Below are positions 47,437-54,940 of a DNA stretch of 64,000 nucleotides, piece after piece. Each line of letters starts with the position of its first letter. The stretch's first letter is position 1. Where the stretch lies: positions 300,853-364,852 of the forward strand of contig UBZM01000005.1 in assembly GCA_900470095.1 (NCBI GenBank), given 5' to 3'. Origin of the DNA: Hyphomicrobiales bacterium. Its GTDB lineage: Bacteria; Pseudomonadota; Alphaproteobacteria; Rhizobiales; Beijerinckiaceae. The notes under the pieces were generated by a model. It did not search any database, had not been told where the DNA came from, and saw only the letters and a list, made by a program, of their open reading frames with translations. The translations under genes and the position numbers were made by a program.

Positions 47437-48207
47437 TCAGGCGTCCGCCATGAGCAGATCCGGCTCGAGCAGGGCGAGGAATGCCGGCGAGCCTGCCGCA
47501 TAGCGCAGCTTCTCGTCGAGCTTGGCGCTGTGCCAGTCGACCGTATTGTCGATCCCGAGCGCGCTCAGGATCGGCAGGCACGCCATCACGTCCCAGCTGG
47601 CCTCGCCGAGGCCGATATAGCCGTCGACATGGCCAAGGGCGAGTTCGATCAGGGAGATCGTCGAGGAACCGCAGCAGCGGAACGCCATACGCTGCGCCAT
47701 GATGAAATCCAGCACCGCGTGCTGATCGGCAGGTGAGACGGCAGGATGCAGCCCGACGCCGATGCAGCCACGCTTCAGGTCGAAGCGGGGCCCGCGTTCG
47801 AGCAGCGCCCCGTTCATGGTCGGCGCAACCCCGTCGCCGCCGACCAGCATCTGACGGCGCACCGGCGCATTGACGACGCCGAAGCGCGGCTGCCGGTCCT
47901 CGAACAGCCCGATCGAGATCGCCCACTGGTCGCCGCCGCGCACGAAGTTGAAGGTGCCGTCGATCGGGTCGATCACCCAGAGCCGGCCGGAACGCCCCTC
48001 GATCGCCGCTCCCTCTTCGCCGAAGATGCCGTCGTCGGGGTAGAGCGCATGCAGCCGCTCGGTCAGGAAATGCTCGACCTCGCGGTCGGCGGCGGTGACG
48101 AGGTCGAGATGACCCTTGGTCTCGACCGCAGCGGGGCTGAGTTCCTTGAAATGGCGTAATGCGATCTCGCCCGCCTCTTCGGCGAGGGCCTTGATGTCGC
48201 GCTGCAT
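47437..48207 (-). CDS. Inositol monophosphatase family phosphatase
   Basis: A 256-residue enzyme with both metal-binding signatures of the family: GEEG at 63-66 with WVIDPIDGTFNFVRG following (DPIDGT at 80-85), and ASWDVMACLPIL near 205. Members remove phosphate from inositol-1-phosphate, sugar phosphates, PAP or histidinol phosphate. It is the last gene of the minus-strand Ugp operon, 12 bases after the phosphodiesterase gene. That context suits hydrolysis of a phosphomonoester released from an imported glycerophosphodiester, such as inositol phosphate. The exact substrate is inferred. Confidence 0.88.
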   Translation of the reverse strand: MQRDIKALAEEAGEIALRHFKELSPAAVETKGHLDLVTAADREVEHFLTERLHALYPDDGIFGEEGAAIEGRSGRLWVIDPIDGTFNFVRGGDQWAISIGLFEDRQPRFGVVNAPVRRQMLVGGDGVAPTMNGALLERGPRFDLKRGCIGVGLHPAVSPADQHAVLDFIMAQRMAFRCCGSSTISLIELALGHVDGYIGLGEASWDVMACLPILSALGIDNTVDWHSAKLDEKLRYAAGSPAFLALLEPDLLMADA

Positions 48208-48219
48208 GGATTCATGTCC

Positions 48220-48999
48220 TCAGAGTGAGACGTAGCGCGTGTGTACGGCGCCGCCGCCCTGCGCTTCGATGCGGTGGATGAAATAGGCGTAGGGTTCGCT
48301 GACGAGCCCGGGCTCCTCATGCGCGCCGGTCAGCTCCAGTCCGACCTGGAAGGCGGGGCTGCCGCCGACCGCGGCGAGCGCGCCATGCCAGAGCGACTGG
48401 TAGGGCCGGTGGATGTGGCCGCACAGGATACGGGTCGGTGCGCGACGCTGGCCGACGAGCTCGGCCAGCAGCTCGCGGCCCTCGACCAGCGCGTTATCGT
48501 CGAGCGCGGTCATGCCCGAGGCAAAGGGCGGGTGATGCATGGTCAGGAGCAGCGGCTCGTCCAGCCGGCGCGACAGCCTATCGCGCGCGAAGTCCTGGCG
48601 CTCGCGGCAGAGCCTGCCGGCGACATGGCCGTCGAACAGCGTGTCGAGCGCCAGCACGCGCAAGCCCGCGATCATGGTCTCGTAGTGGAGATAGGGCCCG
48701 GGCTCGAAGGGCACGACGTCGCCGAAGGCGGCGCGCATGGTCGGGCGCTTGTCGTGATTGCCGGGCGTGACGACGAGGGGCATCGACAGCGGCGCCAGCA
48801 TCTGACGCAGCAGCGCATAATCCCGCTCCGAGCCGCCATCGGCCAGATCGCCGCTGATCACCACGCCGTCGATCCGCGCCGGCAGCGCCGCGATGTCGGC
48901 GATCACGGCGCGCGCCGTCCTCTCGGCATCGTCGCGGACCAGCGAGGTTTCCTTGTTGTCGGCGAAGACGTGAAGGTCAGAGATATGCGCGATCAGCAT
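48220..48999 (-). CDS. Metallophosphoesterase, GpdQ-like glycerophosphodiesterase
   Basis: A 259-residue cytoplasmic metallophosphoesterase. The metal ligands line up with Enterobacter GpdQ almost number for number: D8 and H10 in HISDLH, D51 in ISGDLADGG, N81 in PGNHD, H156 in MHHPPF, and H195 and H197 in CGHIHRP. GpdQ cleaves glycerophosphodiesters such as glycerophosphoethanolamine. A CpdA-like cyclic-nucleotide role is the main alternative. The gene lies 7 bases after ugpE-type stop in an operon with a glycerol-3-phosphate/diester-type importer, which favours the GpdQ reading. Confidence 0.85.
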   Translation of the reverse strand: MLIAHISDLHVFADNKETSLVRDDAERTARAVIADIAALPARIDGVVISGDLADGGSERDYALLRQMLAPLSMPLVVTPGNHDKRPTMRAAFGDVVPFEPGPYLHYETMIAGLRVLALDTLFDGHVAGRLCRERQDFARDRLSRRLDEPLLLTMHHPPFASGMTALDDNALVEGRELLAELVGQRRAPTRILCGHIHRPYQSLWHGALAAVGGSPAFQVGLELTGAHEEPGLVSEPYAYFIHRIEAQGGGAVHTRYVSL

Positions 49000-49006
49000 G
49001 GTGTCC

Positions 49007-49831
49007 TCAACGAATGCCCGCGCGCACGAAGCTCTGCACGAATTGGCGCTGGAAGATCAGGAAGGCGATGAGGAGCGGCGCGACCGAGAGCATCGTCGCC
49101 GCCGTCACCAGGCTCCAGTCGATGCCTTGCTCGACGGTGGCGAAGACCTGGAGGCCGACCGTGATCGGGCGGGTCTGCACGGAGTTGGAGACGACGAGGG
49201 GCCAGAGGAAGTTGTTCCAATGGTAGCTCACGGTCACCAGGCCGTAGGCGACATAGGTCGGCTTGGCGATCGGGACGAAGACTCGCAGCAGCACCTGGAT
49301 CGGGCCGGCGCCTTCGAGCCTCGCGGCTTCCTCCAGCTCCTTCGGCACGCTCTTGAAGGTCTGGCGGAACAGGAAGATGCCGAAGGCCGAGGCGAGATAG
49401 GGCAGGGCCATGCCGGTGATGGTGTCGAGCAGGCCGAGCTTGGAGAGCGTGCGGTAATTCTCGACCAGCAGCACCTCCGGCATGATCATCAGCTGCAGCA
49501 GCACGATCATGAACAGCACGTTGGAGCCCCGAAACGGGAAGCAGACGAAGGCGTAGGCGGCCATCGTGCAGACCACGAACTGGCAGACGAGGATCAGCGT
49601 CACCAGCATGAAGGTGTTGAGGAAATAGCGTGCGAAGGGCGCGGCGTTCCAGACGCGGGCGAAATTGTCGAGCGTCAGCGGTGCGAACAGCTCGAAGCGG
49701 GCCGCATAGGCCGGCGGATGGAACGCCGTCCAGACCGCATAGAGCAGCGGCGAGACCCAGATGATGGCGAGCAGCCAGGCGCCAAGCGTCACCAGCAGCG
49801 TCAGCGAGGGAGTGCGAAGCTGCACGCTCAT
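49007..49831 (-). CDS. Carbohydrate ABC importer permease, UgpE type
   Basis: A 274-residue permease of the MalG/UgpE class. It has the first helix TLGAWLLAIIWVSPLLYAVW, then YFLNTFMLVTLILVCQFVV, and the EAA loop EEAARLEGAGPIQVLLRVFV. It has about six membrane helices and ends RQFVQSFVRAGIR. The ATG overlaps the stop of the UgpA-type gene (ATGA). It forms the channel with UgpA for the ligand of the UgpB-type protein. Confidence 0.92.
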   Translation of the reverse strand: MSVQLRTPSLTLLVTLGAWLLAIIWVSPLLYAVWTAFHPPAYAARFELFAPLTLDNFARVWNAAPFARYFLNTFMLVTLILVCQFVVCTMAAYAFVCFPFRGSNVLFMIVLLQLMIMPEVLLVENYRTLSKLGLLDTITGMALPYLASAFGIFLFRQTFKSVPKELEEAARLEGAGPIQVLLRVFVPIAKPTYVAYGLVTVSYHWNNFLWPLVVSNSVQTRPITVGLQVFATVEQGIDWSLVTAATMLSVAPLLIAFLIFQRQFVQSFVRAGIR

Positions 49832-50703
49832 CGATAGTGGACCCGCTTGTCGGCATAGCCGAACTGGAAGAGCGCGATCAGCGCCAGCATGACGAGCAGA
49901 ACCGCCGTCAGCGCCGCCGCATAGCCGGTGTCCCAGAAGGCGAAGCCGACCTGGTAGACATAGAACAGCAGGAGCACCGTCGCATTGTCGGGGCCGCCCT
50001 TGGTCATGGCGATGACATGGTCGACGAGGCGGACCGCACCGATGACGGCGTTGATCGAAATGAACAGGGTCGTCGGCATCAGGAGCGGCAGCGTGACCCG
50101 CCGGAAGATCTGGCGGCGGCTGGCGCCTTCGAGTTCGGCCGCCTCGATCAGCGTCGGCGAGATCTGCTGCAGGGCGGCGAGGTAGAAAATCATGAAGAAC
50201 CCGGCCTCTTTCCAGATCGTGATGACGATCAGGGCGCCGAGAGCGGTCTCCTTGCTGCCGAGCAGATTGTTGCCTCCGCCGCCGAACAGGCCGAGCACCT
50301 GGTCGACCAGCCCGTAATCGGGCGCGTAGAAGAACATCCAGATATTGGCGACGGCGACCATCGGCAGCACGGTCGGGGTGAAATAGGCCATCCGGACCAG
50401 GCCCTGGCCGCGCAGCTTGGCATTGACGAACAGCGCCATCGCCAGCGCCAGCGCCATCGAGAGCGGGATCGTCGTCAGCGCGTAGATCGCGTTGTTGGTC
50501 AGTGCCTTCCAGAACACCGGGTCCGCGATCATCGTCTGGTAGTGATCCAGGCCGACGAAGACGGAAGCCCGGCGCCCGCGTGGCGTCGAGTAGAGACTGT
50601 TGCCGAGCGTCGCCAGGATCGGCTGATAGGTGAAGACCCAGAGCAGGACGGCTGCCGGCAAGAGCAGCAAGGCGCCGTACAGCGCGTTGCGAGATGCGGT
50701 CAT
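49828..50703 (-). CDS. Carbohydrate ABC importer permease, UgpA type
   Basis: A 291-residue MalF/UgpA-class permease: first helix LLLLPAAVLLWVFTYQPIL, the segment VFVGLDHYQTMIADPVFWKA, VRMAYFTPTVLPMVAVANIW, and the EAA loop EAAELEGASRRQIFRRVTLP. It starts 34 bases after the binding-protein gene. The GLDHYQ and WKAL pattern is common to UgpA proteins. It partners the UgpE-type gene downstream. Confidence 0.92.
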   Translation of the reverse strand: MTASRNALYGALLLLPAAVLLWVFTYQPILATLGNSLYSTPRGRRASVFVGLDHYQTMIADPVFWKALTNNAIYALTTIPLSMALALAMALFVNAKLRGQGLVRMAYFTPTVLPMVAVANIWMFFYAPDYGLVDQVLGLFGGGGNNLLGSKETALGALIVITIWKEAGFFMIFYLAALQQISPTLIEAAELEGASRRQIFRRVTLPLLMPTTLFISINAVIGAVRLVDHVIAMTKGGPDNATVLLLFYVYQVGFAFWDTGYAAALTAVLLVMLALIALFQFGYADKRVHYR

Positions 50704-50737
50704 CGTCCGGCTCCGATCCTGGCTGCGCTCGGAGACA

Positions 50738-52036
50738 TCATTTCTTGTAGGGCTTCAGGATGCGCTCGATCTCGGCCTGCGCATCGGCCATGGCCTTCTC
50801 CGGCGTCTTCGCCCCGGTCAGTGCGGCGGCGAGCCCGTCGTTCAGCGCCTTGGTGGTCCGGGCGTTCTCATGCGTCGAGAATTCCGGCACCGACGCCGCG
50901 ATCTGCTTGCGCGCCACCTCGGCGGCCGGCAGCTTGGCGACATACTCCTTCAGGTTGGGCTGGTTCCAGGCGCCGTCGCGCGGGGCGACATAGCCGGTCT
51001 GGATGGCCCAGTCGGCCTGGATTTCGTCCGAGGTCAGGAACTTGATCAGCTTGAAGGCCGCTTCCTTCTCCTCCTTCGGGGCGCCGGAGAAGATGTAGAA
51101 ATTGCCGCCACCGAGCACCGAAGCGGGCGCGACCTTGCCTGGATAGGGCGCGAGGCCGAAGTCGAACGTCGCGTTCTTGGCGATGTTGGTCAGGTTGCCG
51201 GTCGTCGTCCAGATCATGGCGATGCGGCCTTCGAGGAAGTCGGCCGGGGTCGTGCCCCATTCCTGGATGCCGGGCGGATGCACGCCATGGACCTTGCCGA
51301 GATCGACCCAGAACTTGAGCGCTTCGACCACCTTGGGATCGGTGAGATAGGTCTCTGTGCCGGCGTCGTTCATCAGCCGGGCGCCGTTCTGGGCGGCGAG
51401 CGCACCAAACAGCCATTGCGCCGAACCGACATTGCCGGGAATGCCGACGCCCCAGCGCGTCACCTTGCCGGACGCGTCCTTCTTCAGCACGGCCTTGCCG
51501 TAGGCGACCATCTCGTCCCAGGTGGTCGGCGGCTTGTTCGGGTCGAGTCCGGCTTCGGCGAAGGCCTTCTTGTTCCAGTAGAGCACCGCGGTCGAGCGCT
51601 GGAACGGCACGGCCCAGAGCTTGCCATCGACCTGTGCGCTCTTGAGATAGGCCGGCATGAAGCCGGCGATCCAGGCCTTGTCCTCCGGCGTCCCCGCGAA
51701 ATCGTCGAGCGGCTGGACGACGTCCTCATCGATCAGGGTGAAGATGTCGGTGGCGAGCAGCACGGCCGTGGTCGGCGGCTTGCCGCTCTTGGCTGCGGTC
51801 AGCGCCTTGGTCGTCGTGTCGTTATAGTTTCCGGAATAGACCGGCACGACGTCGATCTCCGGATTGGCCGCCTTGAACTTCGCGACATAACCGTCGATGA
51901 CCTGCACCAGCGGGCCGCCGACCTGCACCGGATAGTAGAAGGTCACCTGAGTCTTGGCCTCGGCCACGGCCGTGAGCCCGGCCAGCGCCAGCGACGCGAC
52001 GGCCGCCCTGAAGCCAGTCATCCTGAAATGCTGCAT
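50738..52036 (-). CDS. ABC substrate-binding protein, UgpB type
   Basis: 432 residues from ATG 52036, after a strong GGGAGGAAG ribosome site; an in-frame start at 52051 is less likely. The Sec signal ends AVAEA. The mature part follows E. coli UgpB closely in layout: VTFYYPVQVGGPLVQVIDGY, VVPVYSGNYNDTTTKALTA, VPFQRSTAVLYWNKKAFAEA, TTWDEMVAYGK, and IAMIWTTTGNLTNIAKN. UgpB binds sn-glycerol-3-phosphate and glycerophosphodiesters. With a GpdQ-like enzyme in the operon, a diester ligand is plausible. Confidence 0.9.
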   Translation of the reverse strand: MQHFRMTGFRAAVASLALAGLTAVAEAKTQVTFYYPVQVGGPLVQVIDGYVAKFKAANPEIDVVPVYSGNYNDTTTKALTAAKSGKPPTTAVLLATDIFTLIDEDVVQPLDDFAGTPEDKAWIAGFMPAYLKSAQVDGKLWAVPFQRSTAVLYWNKKAFAEAGLDPNKPPTTWDEMVAYGKAVLKKDASGKVTRWGVGIPGNVGSAQWLFGALAAQNGARLMNDAGTETYLTDPKVVEALKFWVDLGKVHGVHPPGIQEWGTTPADFLEGRIAMIWTTTGNLTNIAKNATFDFGLAPYPGKVAPASVLGGGNFYIFSGAPKEEKEAAFKLIKFLTSDEIQADWAIQTGYVAPRDGAWNQPNLKEYVAKLPAAEVARKQIAASVPEFSTHENARTTKALNDGLAAALTGAKTPEKAMADAQAEIERILKPYKK

Positions 52037-52078
52037 TGTGCTTCCTCCCATTTTTTTGTGTGTTGAACGTCGTTGTCG

Positions 52079-53128
52079 TCAGGCCGCGTCGCGTCGCAGT
52101 CCCGTCTCCTGGTCGAAGATATGCGCGGCGGCGCGCGGCCAGCTCAGGTGGACCGCCGTGCCCTTGTCGAGGCTTGGCTTGCCCGGCATGCGCACCAGCA
52201 CGCGCTGCGAGCCGGCCCTGCAGGCGATGATCGAATCCGCGCCGAAATACTCGGTGGTCTCCACCGTGGCCGGCAGCCCCCCGGACCCCAGGGCAACATG
52301 CTCCGGGCGGATGCCGAGGACGACCGGCCGCCCGCCAGCCGGTCCCACGGCCGGTCCCGCGCTGCCGGCGATGACCGCGCCGCCCTCGCGGGCATCGAGC
52401 GCCAGGATGTTCATCGGCGGCGTTCCGATGAATTTTGCCACAGTGACCGAGGCCGGTTTTTCGTAGAGATCCGCCGGCGCGCCGTTCTGCTCGATCCGGC
52501 CTTGGCGCATCAGGATGACCCGGTCGGCCATGCTCATCGCCTCGGTCTGGTCATGGGTGACGAAGACCATGGTGATCCCAAGCCGCTGCTGCAAAGAACG
52601 GATTTCGTTGCGCATTTCGGAGCGCAGCTGCGCATCGAGATTGGAGAGCGGTTCGTCGAGCAGGCAGATCGGCGTCTCCGCGATCAGCGCCCTGCCGAGC
52701 GCGACGCGCTGCTGCTGCCCCCCGGAGAGCTGGCTCGGCCGGCGGTCCAGGAGAGCGGCGAGGCCGAGCAGATCGGCGACGTGCTTCAACCGCGCTGCCT
52801 GCCCCGCCTTGGGGACGCCGCGCACCGAAAGGCCGAAGGTCACGTTCTCGGCGACGTTCAGGTGCGGGAACAGCGCATAGGACTGGAAGACCATCGAAAG
52901 GTTGCGCTTCGATGCGGGCAGGGCGGTGACGTCGCGCCCCGCCAGCACGACGCGCCCGGCGCTGACCGCATCCAGCCCTGCGATCAGCCGGAGCGTCGTC
53001 GACTTGCCGCAACCCGACGGCCCGAGCAGGGCGACGAATTCGCCCGCCCTGGTGTCGAAGCTGATGTCGTCGACCGCGCGCAGCCCACCCCAGCTTTTGA
53101 CGAGGTTCTCGACCCTGATATCGGCCAT
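52079..53128 (-). CDS. ABC importer ATPase, UgpC/MalK type
   Basis: A 349-residue ATPase: Walker A GPSGCGKST, signature LSGGQQQR, Walker B CLLDEPLSNLD, switch histidine FVTHDQTEAM, and a C-terminal TOBE region from about 235 (LGIRPEHVAL). It is the second gene of the operon, 19 bases after the DeoR stop, ahead of ugpB. MalK-like C-terminal domains can bind regulatory proteins, but no such partner is visible. Confidence 0.93.
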   Translation of the reverse strand: MADIRVENLVKSWGGLRAVDDISFDTRAGEFVALLGPSGCGKSTTLRLIAGLDAVSAGRVVLAGRDVTALPASKRNLSMVFQSYALFPHLNVAENVTFGLSVRGVPKAGQAARLKHVADLLGLAALLDRRPSQLSGGQQQRVALGRALIAETPICLLDEPLSNLDAQLRSEMRNEIRSLQQRLGITMVFVTHDQTEAMSMADRVILMRQGRIEQNGAPADLYEKPASVTVAKFIGTPPMNILALDAREGGAVIAGSAGPAVGPAGGRPVVLGIRPEHVALGSGGLPATVETTEYFGADSIIACRAGSQRVLVRMPGKPSLDKGTAVHLSWPRAAAHIFDQETGLRRDAA

Positions 53129-53147
53129 TCGTCCTCCCAGCGCCGGT

Positions 53148-54023
53148 TCAGGCGAAGATGAATTTTTTCATGGTCTTGTCCGGCAGTGCGGCCACATGCG
53201 GACCCGCCTCCCGGCCGGTGACGACGTGGTCGATCCGATCGAGCCGCGCGATCACCGACAGCGCCGTCCGCTCGAATTTCGAATGGTCGGCGACGACGAT
53301 CACCGTCTGAGCGATATCGATCATTGCTTGCTGCACCGCCGCCACCGCCGGCTGCTGCGTGCAGATCAGGCCGCGCTTCAGATCGACCGAGGACACGCTG
53401 AGCACCGCCTTGTCGACGTTGAACTTTCGGACCATCTCGGCCGCGAGCGGGCCGGCGAAGGAGTGATTGATATCGACATATTCGCCGCCGATGACATGGA
53501 TCTGCCGGGCACCGGCCGCGGCAAGGACCGCCAGCACGTCCGCCCCATTGGTGACGAAGGTCAGTGTCGGGTTGCCCGCGACCCGGCGGGCGACCTCGAG
53601 CGCGGTGGTGCCGCTATCGATGAACACGGCGTCGCCATCGACGATGAGGCCGGCCGCGATCTCGGCCATGCGACCCTTTTCATCCGCATGGCTCTGTGCC
53701 CGCACGGAATTGGTGTTTTCGAACGTGACCTGATTGACGCTGACGGCCCCGCCATGGGTCCGTCGCAGCAGTCCGCGCGCCTCCAGCTCGGTCAGGTCAC
53801 GGCGAATCGTGGCGGTGGAGGCTGAAAGCTCCCGCCGCAACGCCTGAACGTCGACGAAGAGATGCGTTCGCAAATGCTGCAAGACCAGCGCCTGGCGCTC
53901 CGGGGCGGAGAGGACGCGCTCTGAGGCGACGTCGTCGCCATCCGGATCGTCATCGTCCGAAGGAGGGGAAGATGCGTGCTGCAATCTGGTCTCGGCGAGA
54001 AAAGATGGTTTGAGCGATTTCAA
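53148..54023 (-). CDS. DeoR-family transcriptional regulator (GlpR-like)
   Basis: A 291-residue DeoR protein. The winged helix is VQALRRELSASTATIRRDL followed by LLRRTHGGAVSV. The sensing domain has DSGTTALEVARRVA, FVTNGADVLAVLA, and VIVVADHSKFERTALSVI. The only usable start I find is a TTG at 54023, and the first 45 residues before the helix-turn-helix are long and acidic (SDDDDPDGDD), unusual for the family. An inverted repeat (CAATC, 7 bases, GATTG; 54021-54037) overlaps that start. It heads the Ugp operon and probably regulates it in response to a phosphorylated product. Confidence 0.88.
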   Translation of the reverse strand: MKSLKPSFLAETRLQHASSPPSDDDDPDGDDVASERVLSAPERQALVLQHLRTHLFVDVQALRRELSASTATIRRDLTELEARGLLRRTHGGAVSVNQVTFENTNSVRAQSHADEKGRMAEIAAGLIVDGDAVFIDSGTTALEVARRVAGNPTLTFVTNGADVLAVLAAAGARQIHVIGGEYVDINHSFAGPLAAEMVRKFNVDKAVLSVSSVDLKRGLICTQQPAVAAVQQAMIDIAQTVIVVADHSKFERTALSVIARLDRIDHVVTGREAGPHVAALPDKTMKKFIFA

Positions 54024-54179
54024 TCACATTACGATTGATATCGATCACGTCAAGCGCGCAGCGTCGGCTCGCCTATCTCGTGCCAATCCGCGTTTGGGTC
54101 GATGCGAAGGCGACCGCTCCTGTCGGGGGACGGCGCGTGCTCAGGGCCACGCATTCCGGACGCGCCGATGGGTCTCGGA

Positions 54180-54881
54180 CTACGGGACGGCGGATCGCAC
54201 TGCGATCGCGACATGGATGCCGTCATCTGTCAGGTGCGATGTGACGCTCACGCCCCGGGCGGAGAAACCGCTTCCTAAGGGAAGCGCGACGGCTTGCCCC
54301 GGAATGGCGGAAAACCTGCTCACGCCCAGCGGTTCGCGCGGGCCGCGCGACTTCAGCAGCGCCTCCTTGCGACACCAGAGCGTGGTGAAGTCAGCCGCGG
54401 CAGATCGGGCCGGTCTTGAGCGCAGCCACGCGATCTCATCGGGGGATAGCAGGCCTTGCGCCTGGGATGGCGGATCGCGCGTGGCTTCGATGTCGATGCC
54501 GACGCCGATCTCCCCGGCAACGATGCAGCCAACACAGCTGCGTGTGTGCGACAGCGAGAAATCGATCGCCGGAGCGGCCGCACCGGGAGGGTGTCCTGAA
54601 CCCGCGGCGAGGTTCTCGATCAGCGCGGGTTTCTCACCCGGGCGGCGGTTGAGGCGCAGTTCCGCCGGGTCGGCGCCAAGCCGGGACGCGATGGCGAGCC
54701 GCAGCAGGCCATGGGCCGCGACATAGGCGTCCCGGTCGGCCTCGAACCGGAAACGTGACGCGCGCTGCCTTTCCGCTGCGTCCAGCACCCCCGACAGCAG
54801 GGCCCAATCGCGACGAGCGATCTGCGCCAGCCTGAGCAGGTAGACGCTGCCCTGCGCGCTCTTTGGCAGTGCATCCGTCAA
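54180..54881 (-). CDS. 4'-phosphopantetheinyl transferase, Sfp type
   Basis: About 233 residues. The Sfp-type signature is complete: the magnesium site GVGIDIEA near 125 and WCRKEALLK near 168, preceded by RFRFEADRDAYVAAHGLLRL and FSLSHTRSC. The enzyme moves the phosphopantetheine arm of CoA onto a carrier-protein serine, here almost certainly Ser560 of the neighbouring NRPS. The start is unsure: the TTG at 54881 has no ribosome site, and in-frame residues upstream (HLLLARAQLPEL) also look like the family N-terminus, so translation may begin further up at an unusual codon near the NRPS stop. Confidence 0.87.
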   Translation of the reverse strand: MTDALPKSAQGSVYLLRLAQIARRDWALLSGVLDAAERQRASRFRFEADRDAYVAAHGLLRLAIASRLGADPAELRLNRRPGEKPALIENLAAGSGHPPGAAAPAIDFSLSHTRSCVGCIVAGEIGVGIDIEATRDPPSQAQGLLSPDEIAWLRSRPARSAAADFTTLWCRKEALLKSRGPREPLGVSRFSAIPGQAVALPLGSGFSARGVSVTSHLTDDGIHVAIAVRSAVP

Positions 54882-54940
54882 TTCGGGCAGCTGCGCCCGG
54901 GCGAGCAGGAGGTGCCCGTCTGCGCTGTGGCTCGTCGGCG

